Position numbers and translations under genes: made by a program. A stretch of DNA of 64,000 nucleotides from Arcobacter sp. (GTDB lineage Bacteria > Campylobacterota > Campylobacteria > Campylobacterales > Sulfurimonadaceae): assembly GCA_024637195.1 (NCBI GenBank), contig JAGXFN010000009.1, positions 1 through 64,000 of the forward strand, given 5' to 3'. Of this stretch, positions 46,514 through 54,936 are shown one piece after another; position 1 is the stretch's first letter; every line of letters starts with the position of its first letter. The notes under the pieces were generated by a model. That model was not told the origin of the DNA. It worked only from the letters and a program-made list of their open reading frames with translations, and searched no databases.

Positions 46514-49429
46514 TTAGGAATTATCCGGCGCTGATACGCAGTCTTGAACACTCCCGTTCGAAATTTCACTAGCTAATGCTTCAAGTTTAGTAAGTATTAT
46601 TTTGTGTAATTCTCTGAGTTTTACAATTCCAGCTTCTTTGTCTTGCTCATTAGAATACAATAGTTTTTCAACATAACTATGTAATTCAGAATGCATTTCT
46701 TTTAGTTGTTCAAACTCAGGATGATTACGCTGTTCTTCCGTGGCACTGTGAGAAATCCAGTTGCCTAAATAACATTTAGATTGGTCAAGTTCAGGAAGTA
46801 TTGAAGCTTTATTTTGCAAAAATGCTTCGATAGAATTAATCCAGGTGTTATATTCTATTGTTGTATGCAAGAGACCACTATCATCTGCATTTAGGGGTTT
46901 TGTTGTCTGCCATGAAGCAAAACTTTTCCAAGATTTCATCCAGCTCTCAATATCTTGTGCTGGCATAGCTTTTGAGATGACATACCCTTGGGCTATTTGA
47001 CATCCTAATTGCAGTAGCACTTTCCCATGTTCTTCCAACTCCACACCCTCGGCTACAACATGGCTGTTAAACGCATGTGCAAGTCCTATGGAAGCTTCCA
47101 CAATAGATATATTTTGACTTGTGGTAAGTAAGTCAATTATAAAACTTTTATCTATTTTTAGGGTATTCATAGGAAGTTTTTTCAAATAATGCAGTGAAGC
47201 GTAGCCTGTCCCAAAATCATCAATCGCAATACTGATACCCGAATCTTGACACTTGCTCAAGGTATTTGATGTCAGTTCAAAGTTCTCAAGTGCTGAAGTT
47301 TCTAAGATTTCTATCTCAACAGTATTTGGTTTTATATGAGGATGTTTAGCAAGAAGTTCTTTTAAGTATGTAGAGAAGCTTTCTTGCTGAATTTCATGTG
47401 AGCTGACATTAACACTCAATATAATGTCTAGACCTGCTAAATGCCAAGTTTCGAGTTGAGAAAAAGCATTCTCTAGCACCCAATGTCCAAGCTCTATCAT
47501 AAAACTTGATTGATGTGCCACTAATGGGAGAAAACTGTCAGGATAAATAAGCCCCTCTATAGGATGGTTCCAGCGCAACAGTGCTTCAAAACCTATCACT
47601 TTATTATTTGTCATATTTACTTTAGGTTGGTAATAAAGTACAAATTCATCTTTTTTAATAGCTTCGCGTAAATTTAATATATCCTGCTGTTGTGATTTCA
47701 GTTCTTGGGAGGCTTCAAGATTAAAATACTGATACTGGTTTTTTCCTGAGAGTTTAGCTTGATACATAGCTTGGTCAGCCTGACGAAGAAGTGCTTCATT
47801 TCCAATGTCATCTGCTTGAGGATATAAGCTAACTCCAATACTTGCAGAGACATTCATGCTGTTTCCCTCGTATACAATATTTGAAGATAAGTCGCTTAAA
47901 AGACGCTGCAGGAGAGGAATCAATTCACTCCTATTTTTAAGCTCAGACACCACAATGACAAACTCATCACCACCTATTCTTGAAACAATATCATAATCAC
48001 GAACTATATGATTCATTCTATCTGCAATAGTGGTCAACACTACATCGCCCACATCATGTCCATAGGTATCATTCACAGCTTTGAATCCATCAAGGTCTAT
48101 AAATAAAAGCGCAAGATACTGATTCTTACGCTTTACACTGTGCATGGCCTGTGTCAATAACTCTGAGAGTAAAAATCTGTTTGGAAGGTGTGTCAGTGAG
48201 TCATGTTTAGCGGTATGGTTAAGCTTATCTTGATATTCCATCTGCTGAGAAATATCAGTAAAGAATCCAACGAATCTAAGAGGAGTTCCGTCTGCGCTAA
48301 ACCGTGCTTTACCTCTACCTAAAATCCAACGCCAAGAGCCATCTTTTGTACGCAGTCGAAAAGTAGATTCGTAACTCTTTTTACCTTTTGAATCCAGATA
48401 TTCTTTAACGATTTTTAATGTTTCTTCTTTGTCATCAGGATGTAGCAGTCCAAACCAGGTATCAATCTTTTGAGGAAAATCACCAACGTTATAACCAAGC
48501 ATTGTTTCGAATCGCCTTGATAACAACACTTCACCAGTCTCTAAATTCCAATCCCATAAGCCGTCTTGTGTACCTTCAATTGCCAATGCAAAACGATTTC
48601 TCTCATTTTGAAGTTCTTTGTCTAATTCGGCTTCTATGTCTTTACGCTCAGTAACATCCTCCATAGCCAATAAGATGATTTTTTCTTGCTCAATTTGTCT
48701 TGCGTTCAAAAGCATAACTCGTCTGCCGATAGTTTCAAAGTTGTGTTCAACTTCATAGTCTTCAAAAGGGTTGTTATAAGGCAGTATTACTTCGAAAAGT
48801 TCACGCAATTTTGGGATATCCCACTGCTTATCTCCTAAATCATAGATTAATTGTCCAATTGTATCCTCTGGCTTGACCTTGAAAAATTCACAGAAGGAGC
48901 GACTGACGGTGAGAACCCTGAGGTCTTTATCCAAGGAAATTAAAGGTTCACGCACTGTGTTGATAATACTCTCAGCAAACGCACTGGCATCAACAGCAAT
49001 TTTTTTAGTAACTTCTAATTCTTTTCTTGTTTTTTCCAATCCGACTTCTATATCTTTACGCTCAGTAATGTTCTCAATAGCCAATAAGATGATTTTTTCT
49101 TGCTCAATTTGTCTTGCGTTCAAAAGCATAACTCGTCTGCCGATAGTTTCAAAGTTGTGTTCAACTTCATAGTTTTCAAAAGGGTTCTTATCAGGAAGTA
49201 TTACTTCGAGAAGTTCACGCAATTTTGGGATATCCCACTGCTTATCTCCTAAATCATAGATTAATTGTCCAATAGTATCCTCTGGCTTGACCTTGAAAAA
49301 TTCATAGAAGGAACGGCTGACGGTAACAACCCTGAGGTCTTTATCCAGAACTATCAATGACTCACGAATGGTATTAATGATGCTTTCTGCATAATCAACG
49401 GAATTTTTTCTACTTTTTTTCAACAACAT
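46514..49429 (-). CDS. PAS-PAS-PAS-GGDEF-EAL-CZB cyclic-di-GMP signalling protein
   Basis: A 971-residue soluble protein. Two nearly identical PAS domains (about 15-125 and 153-263) are followed by a third PAS (about 275-405). GGDEF (SRIGGDEFVIVVSE), EAL (FEALLRWNHP) and a C-terminal CZB-like domain (KCYLGNW, then HSELHSYVEKLL) come next. Both cyclase and phosphodiesterase motifs look intact. The last ~14 residues (NGSVQDCVSAPDNS) are encoded by an IS256-like end, so the original C-terminus was replaced. TTTAAGAT-type sequence before the start gives only a weak ribosome site. Confidence 0.88.
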   Translation of the reverse strand: MLLKKSRKNSVDYAESIINTIRESLIVLDKDLRVVTVSRSFYEFFKVKPEDTIGQLIYDLGDKQWDIPKLRELLEVILPDKNPFENYEVEHNFETIGRRVMLLNARQIEQEKIILLAIENITERKDIEVGLEKTRKELEVTKKIAVDASAFAESIINTVREPLISLDKDLRVLTVSRSFCEFFKVKPEDTIGQLIYDLGDKQWDIPKLRELFEVILPYNNPFEDYEVEHNFETIGRRVMLLNARQIEQEKIILLAMEDVTERKDIEAELDKELQNERNRFALAIEGTQDGLWDWNLETGEVLLSRRFETMLGYNVGDFPQKIDTWFGLLHPDDKEETLKIVKEYLDSKGKKSYESTFRLRTKDGSWRWILGRGKARFSADGTPLRFVGFFTDISQQMEYQDKLNHTAKHDSLTHLPNRFLLSELLTQAMHSVKRKNQYLALLFIDLDGFKAVNDTYGHDVGDVVLTTIADRMNHIVRDYDIVSRIGGDEFVIVVSELKNRSELIPLLQRLLSDLSSNIVYEGNSMNVSASIGVSLYPQADDIGNEALLRQADQAMYQAKLSGKNQYQYFNLEASQELKSQQQDILNLREAIKKDEFVLYYQPKVNMTNNKVIGFEALLRWNHPIEGLIYPDSFLPLVAHQSSFMIELGHWVLENAFSQLETWHLAGLDIILSVNVSSHEIQQESFSTYLKELLAKHPHIKPNTVEIEILETSALENFELTSNTLSKCQDSGISIAIDDFGTGYASLHYLKKLPMNTLKIDKSFIIDLLTTSQNISIVEASIGLAHAFNSHVVAEGVELEEHGKVLLQLGCQIAQGYVISKAMPAQDIESWMKSWKSFASWQTTKPLNADDSGLLHTTIEYNTWINSIEAFLQNKASILPELDQSKCYLGNWISHSATEEQRNHPEFEQLKEMHSELHSYVEKLLYSNEQDKEAGIVKLRELHKIILTKLEALASEISNGSVQDCVSAPDNS
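46530..46555 (+). mobile_element. IS256-like right terminal repeat (R2, copy 1)
   Basis: This 26-bp sequence ending in TTGAACACTCCC recurs at 49642-49667 and 52696-52721, all in the same orientation. Its place about 50 bp after the transposase stop is where the right inverted repeat of an IS256 element should be. It also lies inside the last codons of the minus-strand GGDEF/EAL gene. Confidence 0.7.
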
Positions 49430-49596
49430 CTTAAATCTCCCAAATGATAGTGATAGCCGAGTTAAAGATTTCTATATAAATAACAGTATAAAATACAATA
49501 TCATAATTATAGTTAATTGTGTATTTGAGAGTTGGACTTGGCGGTACCACTAGTGACGGTAAGACGATGATGATTTGGGTAGAGATAGCTGACTTA

Positions 49597-49667
49597 ATGA
49601 GCATTTATAAATTTATCATACAATTTAAGGAATTGTCTGATGCTGACACGGAATCTTGAACACTACC
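49597..49667 (+). mobile_element. IS256-like right-end remnant (R2, copy 2)
   Basis: The 26-bp terminal repeat is at 49642-49667. The ~45 bp before it also match the sequence preceding copy 1 (CATACAATTTAAGGAATT here, AATACAATTTTAGGAATT there). The surrounding 49430-49799 gap has no intact gene. On the minus strand 49670-49790 is a broken frame (PNGKFAAIADTTKSELKCL) of unknown origin. Confidence 0.6.
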
Positions 49668-49799
49668 CAAATCGTTCAGATGTTTCGCTAAGGCCATCTA
49701 TTATTTCAATAGCTAAGACATTTTAATTCGCTCTTGGTCGTATCTGCTATAGCTGCAAATTTTCCATTGGGCATCTATTTTGCCATGGATCATGCAAAA

Positions 49800-50087
49800 C
49801 TAGACCAATGACCTGTTTAACCTTGCAAACGCCTCGTTTATTCTGCTTTGAGCGCTGTCAATATCGCCTTTGATTTGTTCCCAAGAGTCATCCATTTCTT
49901 TATTTAGTTCGTTTATCTTAGTCTTCATGTTGCTAGCGATGCTCTCTAGTTCTTCGACTTCTTCGAGAGACTCAATTCGCTGTGTATCTGAAAAGCCTCT
50001 TATCTTTGTTTTAAGTTCAACTAATTTTTCGCGTGCAAGATCCAGCTGGGTCTCAATTTCTTGTTTGTATGTTTCTATCGTACTCAT
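49800..50087 (-). CDS. Small coiled-coil protein
   Basis: A 95-residue, highly charged, wholly helical protein (TYKQEIETQLDLAREKLVEL onward), likely a coiled coil. It resembles the sll1863-type stress proteins found in Sulfurimonas relatives, but that placement is tentative. GGAGAAATATT precedes the ATG. It lies 94 bp downstream of the DUF3185 gene on the same strand. Confidence 0.65.
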   Translation of the reverse strand: MSTIETYKQEIETQLDLAREKLVELKTKIRGFSDTQRIESLEEVEELESIASNMKTKINELNKEMDDSWEQIKGDIDSAQSRINEAFARLNRSLV

Positions 50088-50180
50088 AATATTTCTCCTT
50101 GTTTTTAATAGGTTTTTTCACGGAATATTTTCCCTCAAAACCTAATTAGTAAAGCCTCAATATATTTTCCAGACCCGCTT

Positions 50181-50372
50181 TTAATTTTTATTGAAAAGAT
50201 ACATGCCGACAATAAAACTGACAGCCCCTGAAATATAATAATACATCACCTTGTCTGTGTCCGCACCTGTCACAGCTTGTGTGACTTGCGAACCAACAGA
50301 ATCAGACAACTGATATCCCCATATCGCAAGACCAATTCCTATGACTGCTAGAACAAGACCAAAGATTTTCAT
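50181..50372 (-). CDS. DUF3185 family small membrane protein
   Basis: A ~63-residue protein with two membrane helices (KIFGLVLAVIGIGLAIWGY and YYYISGAVSFIVGMYLF). The linker SDSVGSQVTQAVTGADTDK is the DUF3185 signature. Two starts are possible, each with its own ribosome-like site: ATG 50372 (AGGAACTACA) and ATG 50396 (AGGAGTACAAT). The shorter form matches the usual family N-terminus. The function is unknown. Confidence 0.8.
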   Translation of the reverse strand: MKIFGLVLAVIGIGLAIWGYQLSDSVGSQVTQAVTGADTDKVMYYYISGAVSFIVGMYLFNKN

Positions 50373-50530
50373 TGTAGTTCCTAAACCTTTTTGCATATTG
50401 TACTCCTAGATTTTAAAGAGCTGAAATGTTGTAGCATTACAGATAACCCTACTATGACAGCAATATTTTTTTAAACAGGTCAATAAATTCTAACTTAGAA
50501 AATATATAAAATCAGAAAAATTTAAACGAC

Positions 50531-50556
50531 TTGTTTATACTTGTCACCTGACTCCT
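50531..50556 (-). repeat. Dispersed repeat R1, copy b
   Basis: On the minus strand this reads GAGTCAGGTGACAAGTATAA, 9 bp past the sodB stop. The flank TTTAAACGACTT is shared with copies c and d. Confidence 0.8.
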
Positions 50557-50564
50557 GATCTGCT

Positions 50565-51179
50565 CTATTCGCTGCAGCAGGTTTTGCTGACATTGCATTT
50601 TTGTTTGTAGTTTTCCGACACAAAATGCCAGTTAACCAGGTTCCAGAAATTCTCCACATATTTCGGACGCGCATTTCTGCAATCGATATAGTAGGCGTGT
50701 TCCCAGACATCGCAGGTCAAAAGCGGATGCTTTCCTTCGGTTCTGATCGGCGTGTCCGCATTGGAACCGTTCTCGATGGAGAGCTTTCCGTTTGTGTCGA
50801 TGATGAGCCAGGTCCAGCCTGAGCCAAACAGCGAAACTGCCGAATTGGAGAAGGACTCTTTAAACGCATCAATGGAACTGAAGGCTTCATTGATTGCCAG
50901 TAAAAGCTCTTTTGAGGGTTCTGTCTTTTCAGGCGTCAGACATTTCCAGTAAAAATCATGGTTGAATGCCTGCGCGCCGTTGTTAAACAGGGGGCCGTCA
51001 GCCGTTCGGATCACCTCCAGTAGAGAGGACGCTTCGTATTTTGTTCCTTTGATCAGGTCATTGTACTTATTGACGTAGGCGGAATGGTGTTTTCCGTGAT
51101 GATATTCTAAGGTCTCTTCTGAAATGTAAGGCTCAAGCGCATCTTTCGAATAGGGCAGGCTTGGTAAACGCAGTGGCAT
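50565..51179 (-). CDS. sodB: Superoxide dismutase, iron type
   Basis: Converts superoxide to peroxide and oxygen. Metal ligands are H27, H74, D157 and H161 (YHHGKHH, NHDFYW, DVWEHAYYID), the same numbering as E. coli SodB at the first two. Q70 four residues before H74 is the iron-type marker. AAAGGAGTCTAAT precedes the ATG. The C-terminus (NYKQKCNVSKTCCSE) is unusual and contains three Cys; an R1 repeat lies 9 bp past the stop, so the end may have been altered by it. Confidence 0.94.
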   Translation of the reverse strand: MPLRLPSLPYSKDALEPYISEETLEYHHGKHHSAYVNKYNDLIKGTKYEASSLLEVIRTADGPLFNNGAQAFNHDFYWKCLTPEKTEPSKELLLAINEAFSSIDAFKESFSNSAVSLFGSGWTWLIIDTNGKLSIENGSNADTPIRTEGKHPLLTCDVWEHAYYIDCRNARPKYVENFWNLVNWHFVSENYKQKCNVSKTCCSE

Positions 51180-51285
51180 ATTAGACTCCTTTTGTCGGTG
51201 GATCTTTTATTGTCTGATAATTAGTAATAAATATGTATTAACATAAAAGCTAGGAAGATGTTCATAAGGAGGAATTAAGTCTCAT

Positions 51286-51429
51286 TCTTTTGTCATTCTC
51301 GCGCTTCGCATGCCTTGAGGATAAACTCGGGAATCTTGTTTGTCTTACAGCAGAAACTGGATTTCAAAGCTCACTAGACCTTTAAAATTTAAACGACTTA
51401 TTTATACTTGTCATCTGACTCCTAATCTC
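51286..51429. repeat. Long direct repeat, left copy (contains R1 copy c)
   Basis: This ~144-bp segment is nearly identical to 53235-53381. Shared blocks include GTCATTCTCG, GAATCTTGTTTGTCTTACAG, ATTTCAAAGCTCACTAGA and AAACGACTTATTTATACTTG. It ends in the R1 core (minus orientation, 51401-51426). The rest of the 51180-51598 gap holds no gene. Confidence 0.85.
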
Positions 51430-51598
51430 AGGCCTGCACTGGGAATCGAAGCGGCACTCGACGAGATTTAACAAAACAGAGGAACTGTTTATGAAGCTTT
51501 GGGTGTCAATACTTGTTTGAAACTATTTGAGAAAAAAAAGTTTACATTTAGCAGCTAGCTATATACTGTAAAAATAAAATCTAAAAAGGGAGAAGAAA

Positions 51599-52129
51599 AT
51601 GGCGCATATAAAATTACCGGAATTTGAAGATATGACTCCTGCAATTCAAGAAAAAGCGAGACCGATTTTAGAAAAAACTGGAAAGCTGGGGGAGATATTT
51701 AAACTCTTGGCCATTGATGAAAAAGTGTACTTTGCAACGGATGTGATGATACAAAAGTATTTACTCGATGAGACAACGCTCTCTTATGATATTAAAGAGT
51801 CTATCGCACTTCTTATTTCAGTAGAAAACGGCTGCAAGATGTGTGTGGAAGTTCACAAAAGTATAGCAAAGATGCTGGGTCTGAGTGATGAGAGAATTGA
51901 AGAAATTCTTAATGGTGTAGAGAGCATGAACTCAAGTGATGCTGAAAAAGCACTGCTGAACTTTTCTATAAGAGCTTCCAGAAAAGACAATTATAAAGTT
52001 CTTAAAGAGGACATAGACCGCATCAAAGAGATGGGCTGGAGTGATGTTCAGATCATTGAAACTGTTGCTATAACAGGTTACTTTAACTATATCAATACAC
52101 TTTCAAATGTATTTGGGCTAGGGGAGTAA
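51599..52129 (+). CDS. AhpD-like / carboxymuconolactone decarboxylase family protein
   Basis: A 176-residue cytoplasmic protein with the AhpD catalytic pattern: E76, C79, C82 and H86 in VENGCKMCVEVHKS. AhpD-type proteins reduce peroxides through the Cys pair. GGGAGAAGAAA precedes the ATG. A DsrE-like gene follows after 6 bp, and both lie between two long direct repeats. Confidence 0.87.
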   Translation: MAHIKLPEFEDMTPAIQEKARPILEKTGKLGEIFKLLAIDEKVYFATDVMIQKYLLDETTLSYDIKESIALLISVENGCKMCVEVHKSIAKMLGLSDERIEEILNGVESMNSSDAEKALLNFSIRASRKDNYKVLKEDIDRIKEMGWSDVQIIETVAITGYFNYINTLSNVFGLGE

Positions 52130-52135
52130 CGTCTT

Positions 52136-52585
52136 ATGAAAAAGCTTATTATTCTCCTTTTTATTTTCTTTTGTGCAGTCTTGCAGGCAAAAGAGTATAA
52201 GGCTATCTTTGATTGCAGCTCATCTGATGCATACTATGTTAAAACCCGTATGTGGTTGGTTGGCAAAACTATAGATATGATAGAAAACCAAGGGGACAGT
52301 GCTGATGTAGCTCTAACACTACATGGTTCTTGCGTGGCAATGGTCTCTGAAAGTTATACTATGATTGTTGCAGATGAAGATATTGAAAATATAAAAAAAG
52401 CACAAGAATATCTTGTAAAGCTTTCAAAAAGAAAAAATGTAACCATCACTGCTTGTGCAATGTCTTTAGCCGCAAATTCTATTGAAGAAAGTGAAGTGCT
52501 TCCCTTTATAAACATATCACCCAATAGTTTTTTAGATACAATCAAATATCAAAATGACGGCTATGCGCTTATGACATTCAAATAA
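52136..52585 (+). CDS. Secreted DsrE/F-like protein
   Basis: A 149-residue periplasmic protein. The signal peptide KKLIILLFIFFCAVLQA is followed by KEYKAIFDCSSSDAYYVKTR and ADVALTLHGSCVAMVS, which fit the DsrE/DsrF-like fold seen in many sulfur oxidisers. Cys at CSSS, GSC and ITACAMS could carry sulfur. It is probably co-transcribed with the AhpD-like gene. Confidence 0.72.
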   Translation: MKKLIILLFIFFCAVLQAKEYKAIFDCSSSDAYYVKTRMWLVGKTIDMIENQGDSADVALTLHGSCVAMVSESYTMIVADEDIENIKKAQEYLVKLSKRKNVTITACAMSLAANSIEESEVLPFINISPNSFLDTIKYQNDGYALMTFK

Positions 52586-52695
52586 AAGAAAACGCCTGTT
52601 TATAAGCCTTTATAAATAGGCACAGTTCACTTGTAAACATAAAGATTCTATAATTTTTACGTACTAATACGTGTAGCCAGATCAGATCACTCGAT

Positions 52696-52721
52696 GCTGA
52701 CACACATTCTTGAACACTACC
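52696..52721 (+). mobile_element. IS256-like terminal repeat (R2, copy 3)
   Basis: Third copy of the 26-bp sequence ending TTGAACACTACC, in the same orientation as the others and 21 bp upstream of the next gene. No transposase sequence is recognisable before it. Confidence 0.6.
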
Positions 52722-52742
52722 ATTGCATAAGGACATATAAAA

Positions 52743-53183
52743 ATGAAATCTAAATCAGGTGCAGTTCTTTTTGTTGCCCTCTTCACCACAGCCGCCATAT
52801 TTGGCGAATCTTTTGCTCAAGAAACTTCGGTTGAGAGGATGAAACCGAGTGTTCTTGCCGTTGAAGTCGGGAAAGACGAGAAGTCCTCTATTCCACCCGA
52901 GCAACTCTACGGTACTTGGACGGCCAAAGATGTGGACGCAAAAATGGGCGAGGTCAGGATCCGGCTCATCATCAGCCGAGAAAAAAAAGCAAGTGTCATG
53001 GCGTGGTCCGATATTTTGTTTGTCGGGCAGGTCCGAGATCTCAAAGGGTCATTTTCAGTGTATGGCAATACGATTAGCTCGGAGGCGATTCGGGATGGAA
53101 AAGAGGCGAAGTTTTCTTTTGAAAGCGAGCAGTTGATACTGCGTTTCAAGAGCGGCAAAATCGTGCGTTTCAACCGGGAATAA
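52743..53183 (+). CDS. Secreted hypothetical protein, lipocalin-like character
   Basis: A 146-residue protein with a signal peptide (SGAVLFVALFTTAAIFGESFA). The mature part (PPEQLYGTWTAKD, then alternating beta strands to FKSGKIVRFNRE) resembles small lipocalin-like domains that start with a GTW motif. I do not recognise a named family. Its start is just downstream of an IS256-like end, so its native promoter may have been replaced. Confidence 0.6.
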   Translation: MKSKSGAVLFVALFTTAAIFGESFAQETSVERMKPSVLAVEVGKDEKSSIPPEQLYGTWTAKDVDAKMGEVRIRLIISREKKASVMAWSDILFVGQVRDLKGSFSVYGNTISSEAIRDGKEAKFSFESEQLILRFKSGKIVRFNRE

Positions 53184-53234
53184 CGGTCAGCTCGAAACTC
53201 AAAATTATGGTGTAACTTCGATAGCGATGGCTTT

Positions 53235-53381
53235 TTCTTTGTCATTCTCGGGCTTCGCGTGCTCTTGAGGATAGACTCAGGAATCTTGTTTGTCTTACAG
53301 CAGAAACTGAATTTCAAAGCTCACTAGATCTTTAAAATTTAAACGACTTATTTATACTTGTCACCTGACCCCTAATCTCAA
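53235..53381. repeat. Long direct repeat, right copy (contains R1 copy d)
   Basis: Direct repeat of 51286-51429, differing at scattered positions and one short indel. The R1 core (minus orientation) is at 53351-53374. Together the copies bracket the AhpD-like, DsrE-like and lipocalin-like genes. Confidence 0.85.
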
Positions 53382-53484
53382 AAGTGAAAGCATGGAAAAA
53401 CAAACACCTCAATCAGAATAAAAAAAATGCAAATAAAGACAAAATCTCAACTAGTAGGCATACATAAATAGGGAATTTTATTTA

Positions 53485-54540
53485 TTATGATCTATCAATC
53501 CGTGATTTGCGATAAATAGTTATAAATGCTACACAAAGACTTAAGATTGCAGGTGCAATGATGAGTCCCCAGCCCCCAAAAACTCCTATTCCAGCCAGCA
53601 TAGATAAAAGGACAAAGAGTTCATTTAACTTACGATGCAACGAAAACTTTTTGTTAAAAAATTTCATAAAAACAAGTTTCAGAAGACTGTCTATAAAAAT
53701 AGACATAACAATTACGGCAAATAACATTATGAAACCGGCAAAAAGATAGTTTTGATTTAAAAGTTCTGCCAGGACAATAGGAATAACAACTAAATACGCC
53801 CCAATAATCGGAATGGCAGCTGCAAATCCTGCTGCCATTCCAAAATAAAAAGCATCATAATCAGTAGTAAAGTATAAAAACAGACCAAATGCAATACCTT
53901 GTGCTACTATGCTAAATATCGTGCTGAAAAAAACTGATGATATAGTATTGCTTAGCTCATTGTATAAAATACGCTTAAATTTCTTTATCATTGGTAAAAG
54001 TTTAGTTATCAAAATAAAAAGTCTATATCCATAGATATTAAAAAGAAAATAGAAAAACAAAATGAAAAAAAACTGATATACGATACTGTTCATTTTTAAA
54101 AGAAACTGTGCGAGATTGCTTAAAATGGATTTTACCATATCAATATTTACATTATTAATCTCCAATTTTCCTAATTGAGCGTTGATCGACTCTTGAAAAA
54201 CATCAAAGGGTTTTGGAAGATTTTTCAGAAAATCTACTATATTTTGAACGTATTGCAACATTTGATCTGTACTAATATTTTGTATGAATTGATAGGATAA
54301 GCCGACAAAATATACAAGTGGTAAAAAGACAAATAAAAATAAAGTCAGTGTCAAAAAACTTGATATGAAAACACTCTTATAAGAGAAGTTATACTTTGTA
54401 TGTAATTCGTTGTAAATAGGGCGGGTTGCTATGGTTAAAATCGCACCTACTGATATGCTCATCAAATAATTTTGAAAGATATATCCTATAAAAAAGAAAC
54501 TTCCAATTAAAGCAGTGAGGATAAAGTGTTTAGAGTTCAT
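53485..54540 (-). CDS. AI-2E family transporter (PerM-like)
   Basis: A ~351-residue membrane protein with about eight helices. FGMAAGFAAAIPIIGAYLVVIPIVLAEL is the characteristic conserved segment of the AI-2E/PerM family, whose members export varied substrates or act as sodium antiporters. The ATG at 54540 has AAGG seven bases upstream; the frame extends to 54588 but that part overlaps an mscS remnant. Confidence 0.87.
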   Translation of the reverse strand: MNSKHFILTALIGSFFFIGYIFQNYLMSISVGAILTIATRPIYNELHTKYNFSYKSVFISSFLTLTLFLFVFLPLVYFVGLSYQFIQNISTDQMLQYVQNIVDFLKNLPKPFDVFQESINAQLGKLEINNVNIDMVKSILSNLAQFLLKMNSIVYQFFFILFFYFLFNIYGYRLFILITKLLPMIKKFKRILYNELSNTISSVFFSTIFSIVAQGIAFGLFLYFTTDYDAFYFGMAAGFAAAIPIIGAYLVVIPIVLAELLNQNYLFAGFIMLFAVIVMSIFIDSLLKLVFMKFFNKKFSLHRKLNELFVLLSMLAGIGVFGGWGLIIAPAILSLCVAFITIYRKSRIDRS

Positions 54541-54562
54541 TTTAGTACCTTGTAAAGTTTGT

Positions 54563-54803
54563 TTAATACAAATCATCTTTTTTAACAATACTTTGAACTA
54601 GCAGTTGTTTTACCACTTCTACTATATCACTTTTAAATTGAAATTTATAGCGTATATCCATCAATGGCATTTGCTTTTATTTCCATATCAAAATTTTTTT
54701 TAGTTGATATGTTTTATTTGCAAAAAGCACTTCTGAAAATTTTTAGACAAATACGTTTTGAGACTTGCGCTGCTTCAATTGCTGAGTTGCTGTTTGAAAG
54801 AGG
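54563..54803 (-). pseudogene. MscS-type channel, decayed C-terminal fragment
   Basis: Read on the minus strand with frameshifts, this gives SNSNSAIEAAQVSKRI, later FDMEIKANAID and then KFQFKSDIVEVVKQLLV, ending at TAA 54563-54565. These match IAIEAAQVSRYI, LEMKLKAYVMD and EFLFKSDMTEMVIKELL of the intact channel at 34554-35423. In-frame stops and shifts show it is dead. Relative to the intact gene, the segment between SNSNS and AIEAAQ is deleted, and an R1 repeat abuts the fragment's upstream edge. Confidence 0.75.
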
Positions 54804-54810
54804 GGATCTT

Positions 54811-54834
54811 GTTTATACTTGTCACCTGACCCCT
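54811..54834 (-). repeat. Dispersed repeat R1, copy e
   Basis: On the minus strand this reads GGGGTCAGGTGACAAGTATA, a perfect core. It sits between the mscS fragment and the GC-rich DUF2254 gene, marking a composition boundary. Confidence 0.8.
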
Positions 54835-54936
54835 TGTCCCCAAAAAAGCTGCGCTTTCCCGCCTTACACTGAAATCTCAACACCGGTATTCATTAAAGAT
54901 TTGTCGTTCGGTATTGTCTGATTCGTATCCATAATG

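Noticed and set aside
54664-54921. 85-codon plus-strand frame
   Set aside because: Reads antisense through the mscS remnant and R1.
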